A DNA stretch of 64,000 nucleotides, from NCBI RefSeq assembly GCF_003388735.1, contig NZ_QUBQ01000001.1, positions 620,001 through 684,000 on the forward strand. Reading direction: 5' to 3'. Position 1 is the stretch's first letter; every line of letters begins with the position of its first letter. Positions 55,604 to 63,463 of the stretch are shown here, in pieces. The DNA is from Paenibacillus paeoniae (GTDB lineage Bacteria; Bacillota; Bacilli; Paenibacillales; Paenibacillaceae). The notes below the pieces were generated by a model that saw only the letters and a program-made list of their open reading frames with translations, was not told the DNA's origin and did not search any database. The position numbers were made by a program, and so were the translations under genes.

Positions 55604-56239
55604 ATGGTCCCGAATCCAACATTTATTTATCATATAACGAGCATCGAGAATTTACACTCGATACTCAACAATAATGGTCTCATTTGTACTAATCAATTAA
55701 ATAAAACCGGAAATTCGTTTGTAAATATAGCTTATGAGCAAATTCAGTCTAGACGATTTGAAAAACAAGTTCCTTTGCCCCCGTACGGTAATTTACACGA
55801 TTACGTTCCTTTTTACTTTGCGCCGCGATCCCCTATGCTGTTTACAATAAATCAAGGAAATGTACCGCAGTTTCAAGGTGGGCAAAAACCAATTATATAT
55901 CTCGTATCAACAGTACAACTAGTGATCTCAAAGAAGATTCCGTTTGTGTTTACCGACGGTCATGCGATCATGAGTTATTCTGATTTTTTTAATGATCCTG
56001 GTGAGTTAGAAGAAATTGATTGGGGAATAATGACCTCTCGTTATTGGAGTGATACTACAGAATATCCAGACCGAAAGCGGAAACGTCAGGCTGAATTCCT
56101 GGCTTTTGAGTTTTTTCCTATTAACTCAGTAATTGAAATTGGTGTGTTTAGCGATACCTTTCAAGAACAGGGACTAAAGGTCTTACAAAGTAAATCAATT
56201 AATATACCGGTTAATGTACGGCGAGAATGGTACTACTAA
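55604..56239 (+). CDS. darT: DNA ADP-ribosyltransferase toxin DarT
   Basis: A 211-residue protein of the DarT family (former DUF4433). The start YHITSIENLHSILNNNGL, the Arg pair ~50-51 after YEQIQS, the YVPFYFAPRSPMLF segment and the catalytic Glu ~164 in RQAEFLAFEFFP are all present, so it is likely active. DarT attaches ADP-ribose from NAD+ to thymidine in single-stranded DNA and blocks replication; many DarTG systems defend against phage. It is followed 12 bp later by its antitoxin. A TGGAG site precedes ATG 55604. It may also hold the element in place by addiction. Confidence 0.88.
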   Translation: MVPNPTFIYHITSIENLHSILNNNGLICTNQLNKTGNSFVNIAYEQIQSRRFEKQVPLPPYGNLHDYVPFYFAPRSPMLFTINQGNVPQFQGGQKPIIYLVSTVQLVISKKIPFVFTDGHAIMSYSDFFNDPGELEEIDWGIMTSRYWSDTTEYPDRKRKRQAEFLAFEFFPINSVIEIGVFSDTFQEQGLKVLQSKSINIPVNVRREWYY

Positions 56240-56251
56240 GGTGGTGAGATT

Positions 56252-57283
56252 GTGATTGAGTATAAAAAAGGTAACTTGTTGGAATCTGGGGCCGAGGCTC
56301 TAGTCAACACGGTGAATTGTGTAGGAGTTATGGGGAAGGGGATAGCACTTCAATTTAAACAAGCCTTTCCTGATAATTTTAAAGAGTATGAAAAAGCGTG
56401 CAAAAATAATTTGGTTATGCCAGGTAAAATGTATATTGTGGATACTGGTTCTTTGTTTAATCCTCGATATATTATTAATTTTCCGACTAAACGTCATTGG
56501 AAAGAAAAGTCAAAGATCGAAGACATAAAGTCTGGATTAATCGATTTTGTTGAGAAAATACGAGAGTATGGAATCAAATCAGTCGCAATCCCTCCTTTAG
56601 GTTGCGGTAATGGCGGTTTGGACTGGGAACTGGTAAGACCGATGATTGAGGAATCGGCATTGAAGGTTCCTGATGTTCTATTTATGGTATACCCACCTAT
56701 TGGAAGTCCAGAGCCTGATAAAATGCGTGTTGGAACTGAAAAGCCAAAGTTAACTCGTGCTAGAGCTTTGCTCATTATGCTAATGAATCTTTATGCTGCC
56801 CCAGGCTATAAATTATCATTGTTGGAAATACAGAAACTTGCCTACTTTTTGCAAGAGTGTGGTGAGGAATTAAAGTTAAGATTTGTAAGCGCCCAATACG
56901 GACCGTACGCAGATAATTTAAATCATGTACTTCAAAGACTTGAGGGACACTATTTAAGGGGATATGGGGATCGAAATCGAGATGCAGAGATTTATTTGTT
57001 ACCTGAAGTAGCAAAAGAAGCTGAAGAGTTTTTGAAACAGTTAAACGATGAAAAAACGGATAAAAGACTTCAAGATACTAAACAAATAATCGAAGGTTAT
57101 GAAACACCATACGGACTTGAATTGCTGGCTACTACCGATTGGATTATTAAACATCATCCGGATGCTAGGATCGATGTAAAACGTGCAATTGACCATTTTA
57201 GAGCATGGAACGAACGCAAAAAGAAAGTATTTAAAGAGTCTCATATTGAGATGGCGTGGCGACATTTAGCTGCTAAAAATTGA
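56252..57283 (+). CDS. darG: DNA ADP-ribosyl glycohydrolase antitoxin DarG
   Basis: A 343-residue protein starting with GTG 56252 behind AAGGTGG. Residues ~1-155 are the macrodomain: NTVNCVGVMGKGIALQF (~18-34), the loop AIPPLGCGNGGLDW (~113-126) and FMVYPP. This domain removes ADP-ribose from DNA. Residues ~165-340 are the C-terminal domain (LSLLEIQKLAYFLQECGEEL, QYGPYADNLNHVL, then GYGDRN) that binds and blocks DarT in known pairs. Both parts look complete. It is co-transcribed with darT and followed by a terminator. Confidence 0.88.
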   Translation: MIEYKKGNLLESGAEALVNTVNCVGVMGKGIALQFKQAFPDNFKEYEKACKNNLVMPGKMYIVDTGSLFNPRYIINFPTKRHWKEKSKIEDIKSGLIDFVEKIREYGIKSVAIPPLGCGNGGLDWELVRPMIEESALKVPDVLFMVYPPIGSPEPDKMRVGTEKPKLTRARALLIMLMNLYAAPGYKLSLLEIQKLAYFLQECGEELKLRFVSAQYGPYADNLNHVLQRLEGHYLRGYGDRNRDAEIYLLPEVAKEAEEFLKQLNDEKTDKRLQDTKQIIEGYETPYGLELLATTDWIIKHHPDARIDVKRAIDHFRAWNERKKKVFKESHIEMAWRHLAAKN

Positions 57284-57301
57284 TGCCATTCAACGATACG
57301 A

Positions 57302-57340
57302 ATGCCCTGTCCAATTAACTTGGAAGGGCATTTATTTTTT
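57302..57340 (+). terminator. Terminator of darTG
   Basis: ATGCCCT (57302-57308) pairs with AGGGCAT (57325-57331), followed by TTATTTTTT, 19 bp after the darG stop. Confidence 0.8.
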
Positions 57341-57359
57341 TATCCTCGTACAAACTCGG

Positions 57360-57679
57360 CGAGAGTATAGGATTTCACGGTCTATTCCATCGCTTCGGCA
57401 AGTGCGCGGTAGAAGAACTCCTGTCTCGCAGAGCTACACCGCGCGCTGGCTGAGCACGAGCATTATAAAGAAGATGGAGATCTCACTCCGCAGCGTCTCG
57501 CGTTATCTACGATGAGCCTCTCGGTGTTTCCTGAAAGCCATCAGTTTCCATATGTTTGCTGAACGTTTTTCGTAAAATGATTAGGCGCTTGGCGATTGCG
57601 GCAGGCCTCAATCCCTATCGGGCTCAATTTCAGCACCACCTGTCCCCGCCCCGTCAAACGTGCGGCATAGAGGGATGCC
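57360..57679. other. GC-richer non-coding scar
   Basis: This 320-bp stretch is visibly richer in G+C than its AT-rich surroundings. Short broken frames on both strands (for example LSPIGIEACRNRQAP on minus) look like pieces of decayed genes, but I recognise none. It separates darTG from the recombinases and may be an insertion or recombination scar. Confidence 0.4.
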
Positions 57680-58588
57680 CTAGTAATCAAACCCTTCGCA
57701 AAATTGAGAAAGATAATGTAATGTAGTTTTGTGATCACGATGTCGCAACTGTTTTTGAATTATTCGAGTATCAATACCTTTCAGTTGCATCAGATATGCT
57801 ATTGTATAACGTAACCAATGACATGTGATTGGTCGAACTCCTGCTACAATGCTGATTTTCTTCAAAATCTTGTTTAGTCCAATTTTAGTAAATTTCTTAT
57901 TTTTAGCGAAAAAAACATTTTCATTCCCTGACTTCTGCCACTCTTCATGAAATGAACGAGTTACAAAGAATTTTAGTTCATCACATAATTTTTGGCTTAC
58001 TGTGACTGTATTCGCTTTGGTTTTTGTACCGCGGTCAACATAAATAATTTGCCGTTCGAAATCGATTTGTGAAATGGTTAATTCCCTTAATTCGCTATTA
58101 CGCAGGCCTGTATTAAGAAGCATCAGCACGATTATGTAATACTGCCTGTGAAATGGATCCAACTTCAAAGCTGCCTCGAGTAGCAATGAACATTCCTCTT
58201 CAGAGAGAGATTTATCCCGGTATTTAATTTTATGATAGGGATTTTTGTAATATATAACCGGATTTCGTGTAATCATTTTCAAGCTTTTAAGAATTTTAAA
58301 AAAGCTTTTTAGCGCTGATACATTTGAGGAGAGGACACTATTCGTGTAACCTTTGTTCTTCAAATAATCAAAATACGAATCAATAAATTTTTGGTTTATC
58401 GGTGAATACTGTTCCGTATCCTGATAGTGAAAAAAATTATCGAAATCGAGAACACCTGTAAACCCTTCATTTAATAAAAATGTTTCGAATTTGTGTAATT
58501 CATACATATAGTTCTCTTTTGATTTAGCTCTAAGGTTGCAATGGTTTTCCCACGCATGATAATAATGCGAATTAAGCAAAACTCTCAT
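57680..58588 (-). CDS. Tyrosine recombinase (third of three)
   Basis: A 302-residue integrase. An N-terminal SAM-like core-binding domain (~1-110) precedes the catalytic domain, with Arg163 in TGLRNSELREL, His257 and Arg260 in CHWLRYTIA, His283 in LRHRDHKTTLHY and the nucleophile Tyr292. All key residues are present, so it should be able to cut and rejoin DNA. It overlaps the upstream recombinase gene by 17 bp, so the two are coupled. The absence of the usual LGH before the last helix (LRH here) is a mild deviation. Confidence 0.85.
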   Translation of the reverse strand: MRVLLNSHYYHAWENHCNLRAKSKENYMYELHKFETFLLNEGFTGVLDFDNFFHYQDTEQYSPINQKFIDSYFDYLKNKGYTNSVLSSNVSALKSFFKILKSLKMITRNPVIYYKNPYHKIKYRDKSLSEEECSLLLEAALKLDPFHRQYYIIVLMLLNTGLRNSELRELTISQIDFERQIIYVDRGTKTKANTVTVSQKLCDELKFFVTRSFHEEWQKSGNENVFFAKNKKFTKIGLNKILKKISIVAGVRPITCHWLRYTIAYLMQLKGIDTRIIQKQLRHRDHKTTLHYLSQFCEGFDY

Positions 58589-59693
58589 TTGAATCCCCCT
58601 TATTTAATCCATTCGCGAAAGGATGGTTTTCTACTGCTCTTTTAAGCTGATCATCAAATAGCTTTAAATATATAGTTGTCGTCTCGATACTTTCGTGTCC
58701 AAGTAATTTAGATAGAGTATAAATGTCAATTCCAGACTCCAGACCATACACAGCATAACAATGTCTAAAAGTATGTACGGAGTATTGGTCCTTCATTTTT
58801 TTTGGTATGGAGGTTGCCATGTTTATTAAATTTTTTACAATGTATTGTACACTTCTTGGACTCATTGCACTTCTACCCCCATCAGTAGAGAATACATGCA
58901 ATTGATCCAGCTGTTCCTCAGTGAAAGTATGAATTTGGGATTGGTAAGTGAATTTAATGTAATTTTTTAGAATGCTGAGACCTAATAAGTTGATTGTTCT
59001 TGGCCTTTTTGCACCTTTTCTCCCCTTTGCAACAACTTGAATAATTTGACGTTCTGAATCGATATCACCAAATTTCAATTGAAGAAGTTCATTCAACCGT
59101 ATAGCTGAACTAAGGAAAGTCATAATAATTGTGAAGTTTCTGAACCCGTTTCCTTTGGCTGCTGCCAAGTGAACAACTTCACGAAGCTGGTCGACTTTTA
59201 ATGCTTTTGGGATATCACTTTCATCAGTTTTCAATTCAAGTAACGGCTTTATCTCTTCAATTTTTTCGTTAAAGAAATGCTTTAAGGTAGTACGAAAGAA
59301 TGTTCGTAAGAATGACGCCTTTTTTGCTCTTGTATTCGAGCGCGGCTCATATTTGTTAAGATATTCTACGATATTCTTTGGTTCTGCCAATTGCCTCAAT
59401 GTTGCAGTTGAGGTTGGGGTGGGCTTTGAAAATTTAAAAAACTGGGTAAGTTCAGATTTATAGGTAGTTCTAGTATCTGGACTTAGACTAATAAAACGTG
59501 GACATTTTAAAAAATATTCTTCTACTGCTTCCCCGGAAATATCCTCTATATTATTGGGTGTCTTAGTTGGGTCAACACCTAAACCAAACTCGCCGAGAAT
59601 TTCCTGTAATCCGTCAATTCCATATGTAGCTACAAGTTGTTGAATGTTAAGTCGAAGATTTTGCATCGGTGATGTGGGAAACTCAATTGGCAT
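58572..59693 (-). CDS. Tyrosine recombinase (second of three)
   Basis: A 373-residue integrase. ATG 59693 is chosen over 59756 because AAGGGAGTG lies just before it. The catalytic residues are Arg199 (SSAIRLNELLQL), a Lys-bearing hairpin (VAKGRKGAKR), His307/Arg310 (HTFRHCYA), His333 (LLGHESIETTT) and Tyr342. The long N-terminal part (~1-165) includes a core-binding domain. It overlaps the next recombinase and follows the first after 247 bp. Three recombinases in a row resemble Tn554-type sets or recombinase-in-trio elements. Confidence 0.86.
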   Translation of the reverse strand: MPIEFPTSPMQNLRLNIQQLVATYGIDGLQEILGEFGLGVDPTKTPNNIEDISGEAVEEYFLKCPRFISLSPDTRTTYKSELTQFFKFSKPTPTSTATLRQLAEPKNIVEYLNKYEPRSNTRAKKASFLRTFFRTTLKHFFNEKIEEIKPLLELKTDESDIPKALKVDQLREVVHLAAAKGNGFRNFTIIMTFLSSAIRLNELLQLKFGDIDSERQIIQVVAKGRKGAKRPRTINLLGLSILKNYIKFTYQSQIHTFTEEQLDQLHVFSTDGGRSAMSPRSVQYIVKNLINMATSIPKKMKDQYSVHTFRHCYAVYGLESGIDIYTLSKLLGHESIETTTIYLKLFDDQLKRAVENHPFANGLNKGDSNESFA

Positions 59694-59864
59694 AATTAGT
59701 ACACTCCCTTGTTTATTTTTATTAATCTGCTTGTATTGAAAATAGGTGAAATTCATTGTAAAATGTAATAGATTTAATTTATTAGTGTGTTGACTCCTGC
59801 CAAGCGGCTGAGGGAGTATTACAATGAAAGAATAACCGACAACGGGATTAATCTATCTACATTC

Positions 59865-59934
59865 GCCTTCGGAAAGGTGCTTGAGCTTTAGTGATTCTAC
59901 TAAAGTAATCATCACCTTACACGAAGGCTTTTTT
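59865..59934 (+). terminator. Three-tier stem-loop with T6
   Basis: Nested stems GCCTTCG/CGAAGGC (59865-59871 with 59922-59928), AGGTG/CACCT and CTTTAGT/ACTAAAG, then T6. It works as a terminator on the plus strand, opposite to the recombinases on either side, and is larger than a simple terminator. Confidence 0.6.
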
Positions 59935-59940
59935 GCATGC

Positions 59941-61257
59941 CTAGAAGATAATGTTAATTTTATTTGTTGCATTACGGAGTTCTTCTTGACTACGGTGAAC
60001 ATACAAGGCAGAGGTTGCAGCATTTTTCTGCCTGCCTAAGACCCTCAATATTTGTGGCGGACAGTCTGGTCTGTACGAAAGCTTGGTAAGCATCGTATGC
60101 CTAAGTAAATGCAACCCAGAATGAATACTCCAACCGGCTATCAATGAAAACATCTTTACATATTCATAAAGACTCTGAGCAAATTTTTCTGGCACAGGTG
60201 AAAAAATATAACCTGAAGGTAAAGCCGATATTTGGCTGAGTCTTTGGACTATCTTAGTCGGAATCGGAAGAGAATGCGTTTTATCTCCCTTTCCTGTGAT
60301 CGTAATGATATTTGTATGTAAATTTATATTTTCCCAACGGATTTGGGATACCTCAGTCCTTCTGAGTCCAAGATACAGCATCATTTCGAATGCTAAAGCG
60401 TACTTACAAGGATCGGGTGAGTATATTTGTATTACTTTAAATAGATGTTCGATTTGTTCATCGGATGGGATTTCACGATAGTGATACCTTTCATACGAAA
60501 TACCAGAAATATCATCAGTAATATCAGTTAAGAGACGTCCTAGCTGAAATAAACTTTGAAATAGAGACTTAACGTAAATCAAGATAGTGCTTGCATAACT
60601 AGTCTCCATGTCACCATCCTCTATTTTTCGTCGAAGATGGAGTTGAAATTCAGTTAAATGGTCGTGAGTTACAAGCCAGAGAGGGACATCATTCAGATTA
60701 AATGAATTGAATGCAGTGTACGTATCACACAACCATGTAAGGAACCAATAAAAAGCCCTTTTACGAAATTGTAAAGATGCTTTTTTTAATCCTTTGAAGT
60801 TACTAAGATGCAGCTCAATCAAAGGATGCTCTAGCTCCCAATCATGAGGTGCATTTCTTCTCTTTTTGAAAAAAACAATATCCAGACCTGGATGATAAAG
60901 ATTAACGATTTTTGAAAGATACTTAACATCTGGATCACCTAATTTTTCGGATTGTATTACTTTAAGAAAGCGGTCCTGTTTCAATAGTTCTGTATCGTCT
61001 ATTTTAGGAATAGGGATATTGAATGTTACAGAAAAGCTTTCCAAGAATTTATTGAAGCATTTATACGTTCTATAAAACTCAAATGGAGTTTTTGATGATT
61101 GCAGTGAACCAAAATATTCTGTAATTTTCTCAGCTTGAAAATTGAGTTTTATTTGGTTTTCAAAAATCCAAAAGTTTATCTGGTCCGGACCGAGATGTGG
61201 GACAGAATTTATATGATACTGCTCGTTTGAGTAAAGAGCATCTAGCATATTTATCAT
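59941..61257 (-). CDS. Tyrosine recombinase (first of three)
   Basis: A 438-residue recombinase-like protein. Catalytic-domain residues are Arg299 (YLGLRRTEVSQI), a hairpin GKGDKTHSLPI, His383/Arg386 (LHLLRHTML) and Tyr419 (ATSALYVH). The position that is His in most integrases (LGH) is Arg409 (VLGRQKN), a change that often lowers but does not abolish activity. The frame stays open for about 78 codons upstream of ATG 61257 without a standard start codon, so the true start is uncertain. It is the first of three minus-strand recombinase genes. Confidence 0.8.
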   Translation of the reverse strand: MINMLDALYSNEQYHINSVPHLGPDQINFWIFENQIKLNFQAEKITEYFGSLQSSKTPFEFYRTYKCFNKFLESFSVTFNIPIPKIDDTELLKQDRFLKVIQSEKLGDPDVKYLSKIVNLYHPGLDIVFFKKRRNAPHDWELEHPLIELHLSNFKGLKKASLQFRKRAFYWFLTWLCDTYTAFNSFNLNDVPLWLVTHDHLTEFQLHLRRKIEDGDMETSYASTILIYVKSLFQSLFQLGRLLTDITDDISGISYERYHYREIPSDEQIEHLFKVIQIYSPDPCKYALAFEMMLYLGLRRTEVSQIRWENINLHTNIITITGKGDKTHSLPIPTKIVQRLSQISALPSGYIFSPVPEKFAQSLYEYVKMFSLIAGWSIHSGLHLLRHTMLTKLSYRPDCPPQILRVLGRQKNAATSALYVHRSQEELRNATNKINIIF

Positions 61258-61621
61258 GTCTTCCTTCGTTATTTTTTTAACATCGGAGTTCGTGGTAACA
61301 GTGTGAACTGAATTTCGTGGTTTTAAACGTTCTTCGGAATAAATTTTCGTAGTTGCGCTCTTCCATGAAACTTTTTTCGCATTTTCATTCCAAAAGAAGT
61401 TTGGAAAACGCTGTGTTACAGGGGCTACAGGGTACTTGTTTTGATTGTTATTTGAATGATCAAGCGTTTGCTCAGCTCCTTGAAAATTTTATACAAACGG
61501 AAGCTTTTCTCTGACAACTAGACCATAAACCATTACGAAGGAGGTGAGGGTTATCAGCATAGACTTGGGATTCTATATAATCATTATTTCAAGGAAATAC
61601 CGACATTATATGCTGCTCCAC

Positions 61622-61697
61622 AAATGGTGTAGTTTTCGACCTGATACTAGTTTTATCAGAAGAAAAAGCAGAAATGGCCCTCAAAACTGCACCATTT
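61622..61697. repeat. 15-bp inverted repeat near the recombinase genes
   Basis: AAATGGTGTAGTTTT (61622-61636) and AAAACTGCACCATTT (61683-61697) match at 14 of 15 positions. It lies between divergent genes and could be an attachment or regulatory site. The surrounding 61258-61754 has no other convincing gene. Confidence 0.55.
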
Positions 61698-61754
61698 AGG
61701 GTTTTCAAATGATGCATCTGTATAGTCGTAGTACATTTGAGTCAGGTGATTGGC

Positions 61755-62297
61755 TTGGACAAACTCAACGACCTACATGACTATGTAGATAAGTTTATTG
61801 AAGATCAAGTAACTGAAAAAATATATGTGAGTAAACATGATTCAGCCAAGGGGAAAGAAAACGCTTGGTACGAAATAAAAGATGTATTCAAGATTAAAGA
61901 AAAATGGATTAATTTTATTGGGAAAACCTATCACCCTGGGAATCGCAGGAAATTATTAGCTGAATCTATTAGCATAACATATAATGAGTTGAGGAGAGTG
62001 ACGGGGTGGGGCAACTCAACTGTGGGTGATCTCCTTCGCACTTCAAACTTAATGCAAAATACAAGGCAAATTGGAACCGAATTTTTAGCGCAATTCGGCA
62101 TTATGACAAGAGCAACGTATAAATTAGTTAATCTTAAGAATATTGATCTCGAGTACGATGATACACTTTTCAAACTTATTGAGCATACTGTGATAAACGA
62201 AATGGAGTTTATTCAAATAATTATTAGTTCAATAAGTAAAAAGCGGCATATAAGTGGATACGTTGTGAAGATTCTCAATAAGCAACTTCACATTTGA
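61755..62297 (+). CDS. Hypothetical protein of the element
   Basis: A 180-residue protein; TTG 61755 is chosen because AGGTGA lies five bases ahead. The middle part (ITYNELRRVTGWGNSTVGDL) has the look of a helix-turn-helix, so DNA binding is possible, but this is not a confident match. The N-terminal part is charged and helical. Being next to the recombinases and divergent from them, it could act as a directionality factor or regulator. The family is unknown. Confidence 0.55.
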   Translation: MDKLNDLHDYVDKFIEDQVTEKIYVSKHDSAKGKENAWYEIKDVFKIKEKWINFIGKTYHPGNRRKLLAESISITYNELRRVTGWGNSTVGDLLRTSNLMQNTRQIGTEFLAQFGIMTRATYKLVNLKNIDLEYDDTLFKLIEHTVINEMEFIQIIISSISKKRHISGYVVKILNKQLHI

Positions 62298-62588
62298 TTG
62301 GAAATTATTGATGGTGTCGTGATAATTGATCTTGCGAATGCAGATTTAGATTTGTTCCGGGTTCTTTCAGATCTTTTAACAGAAAATACTCCGTTTAACT
62401 GGAGTTATTTGCATCTCCCCACTATTTATCATAATAAAGAGTCGTTTCTGATATTTGTCGGTAATGCAAACGCTAATCAGATGAACAAACTCCTAAATGA
62501 AGATTTTAGTTGGGCTGATAAGTGGTACCCGATTAATCAATCAATGAAGAAATCTGATGTTTCAAAAATTCTAAAGGACCAAAAATGA
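62298..62588 (+). CDS. Hypothetical protein of the element
   Basis: A 96-residue acidic frame starting with TTG right after the previous stop, so coupling is likely; GTG 62319 is another possible start. It alternates hydrophobic strands and helices (DGVVIIDLANADLDLFRVL, SFLIFVGNANANQMNKLL), consistent with a small alpha/beta domain. No family is recognised. A strong terminator follows. Confidence 0.5.
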   Translation: MEIIDGVVIIDLANADLDLFRVLSDLLTENTPFNWSYLHLPTIYHNKESFLIFVGNANANQMNKLLNEDFSWADKWYPINQSMKKSDVSKILKDQK

Positions 62589-62594
62589 GATATA

Positions 62595-62648
62595 AAAAAC
62601 GAAAAAGGAAGCCTCCGTTTGAAAGTGAGGCTTCCTTTTTCGTTTTTT
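62595..62648. terminator. Strong bidirectional terminator
   Basis: AAAAACGAAAAAGGAAGCCTC pairs with its near-perfect complement ending in CGTTTTTTT around CGTTTGAAAGT. It closes the two-gene unit. Confidence 0.85.
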
Positions 62649-62706
62649 TGTTTTTTCCTTATATAAGCATCCACCCACAGAATTATAACTACCAGGAGGA
62701 CGTCTC

Positions 62707-62868
62707 ATGCAAGTTAAGCTAATTATTAGTACGGATAGAAACACAAAGGCTGCCTGTTACAACTACCTCATAGAAAAGTATAAAAAAGAGAAGGACCGAC
62801 AAATACAAAATCATGATAAACTGAACAGTGTTGATGATAAAAATAAAGATGCCAACTCTTTTTCTTAA
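62707..62868 (+). CDS. Small basic protein, 53 residues
   Basis: ATG 62707 follows AGGAGGA at 62695-62701, a strong ribosome binding site, and the frame runs to TAA 62866-62868. It begins MQVKLIISTDRNTKAACYNY and becomes lysine-rich and helical (EKYKKEKDRQIQN). No family is recognised. Good translation signals make it more likely real than chance. Confidence 0.5.
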   Translation: MQVKLIISTDRNTKAACYNYLIEKYKKEKDRQIQNHDKLNSVDDKNKDANSFS

Positions 62869-62909
62869 CGGAGAGGTTAATGTACTTGTGAAATAAAAGG
62901 AGAGGTCAC

Positions 62910-62993
62910 TTGCGCAAGTTAACTAAAAATGCCATACGGTGCTTAACAACATGTGGAGACAGTATAGAATCAAAGTCCGTACATGATTTTTAA
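62910..62993 (+). CDS. Possible 27-residue peptide
   Basis: TTG 62910 follows AAAAGGAGAGG. The peptide has a basic start (MRKLTKNAIR), two cysteines (CLTTC) and an acidic end. It could be a leader peptide or a signal peptide precursor, or a chance frame. It lies at the start of a structured intergenic stretch. Confidence 0.25.
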   Translation: MRKLTKNAIRCLTTCGDSIESKSVHDF

Positions 62994-63041
62994 ACATGCA
63001 GATGCGGTAAAGTTTCAGTTAACGGTGGTTGTGATTACGTG

Positions 63042-63180
63042 AAACGTACTTCTCCTTCGGGAGTACCATCTGAATGGTATGAAGATCTATCTGAATGAAA
63101 GGAAGCGTAATGAAACTTGTAGTTCGCAGATCATCATAAGTTACTAGGCATTTGCAATTAATTTTGCAAATGTCTTTTTT
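63042..63180 (+). ncRNA. Candidate structured RNA ending in a terminator
   Basis: GTACTTCTCC-TTCG-GGAGTAC (63046-63066) forms a UUCG-capped hairpin, followed by ACCAT-CTGA-ATGGT (63065-63078), and at 63148-63173 GCATTTGCAA/TTGCAAATGT with T6 as a terminator. No open frame of note crosses it. It may be a small RNA or an attenuator. No known riboswitch class is recognised. The next 280 bp to the WYL regulator hold no clear gene. Confidence 0.35.
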
Positions 63181-63463
63181 ATAAAACAAACATTACTTCT
63201 TATATGCTAAGCGAACGTATATTCTCTGACACGTAGTAGACTAAAGTCTTTGCTACATTATTTGCAGCAAGTAGTTAATTCAATTAACCTACGTATGGAA
63301 TTGGATACTGGTGGCTCCATTCACTTGCAAACAAAGGTGTAAAGGATCGCAGTAGCCAAGCAATTGCATAATATGGGATTTAGGCAGGACTCTCCTGACA
63401 TTAGGTCGAAATTACTATATCTAGTAGTTTAGATCAAAAGGACTATAGGGGAGAGAAAGCCAC

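Noticed and set aside
57541-57738. 65-codon minus-strand frame as a gene
   Set aside because: It mixes the end of the recombinase region with the GC-rich scar and has no start signal; treated as part of the scar.
62900-63180. Group II intron fragment
   Set aside because: Some hairpins look suggestive, but there is no GTGYG start, no domain V and no reverse transcriptase.
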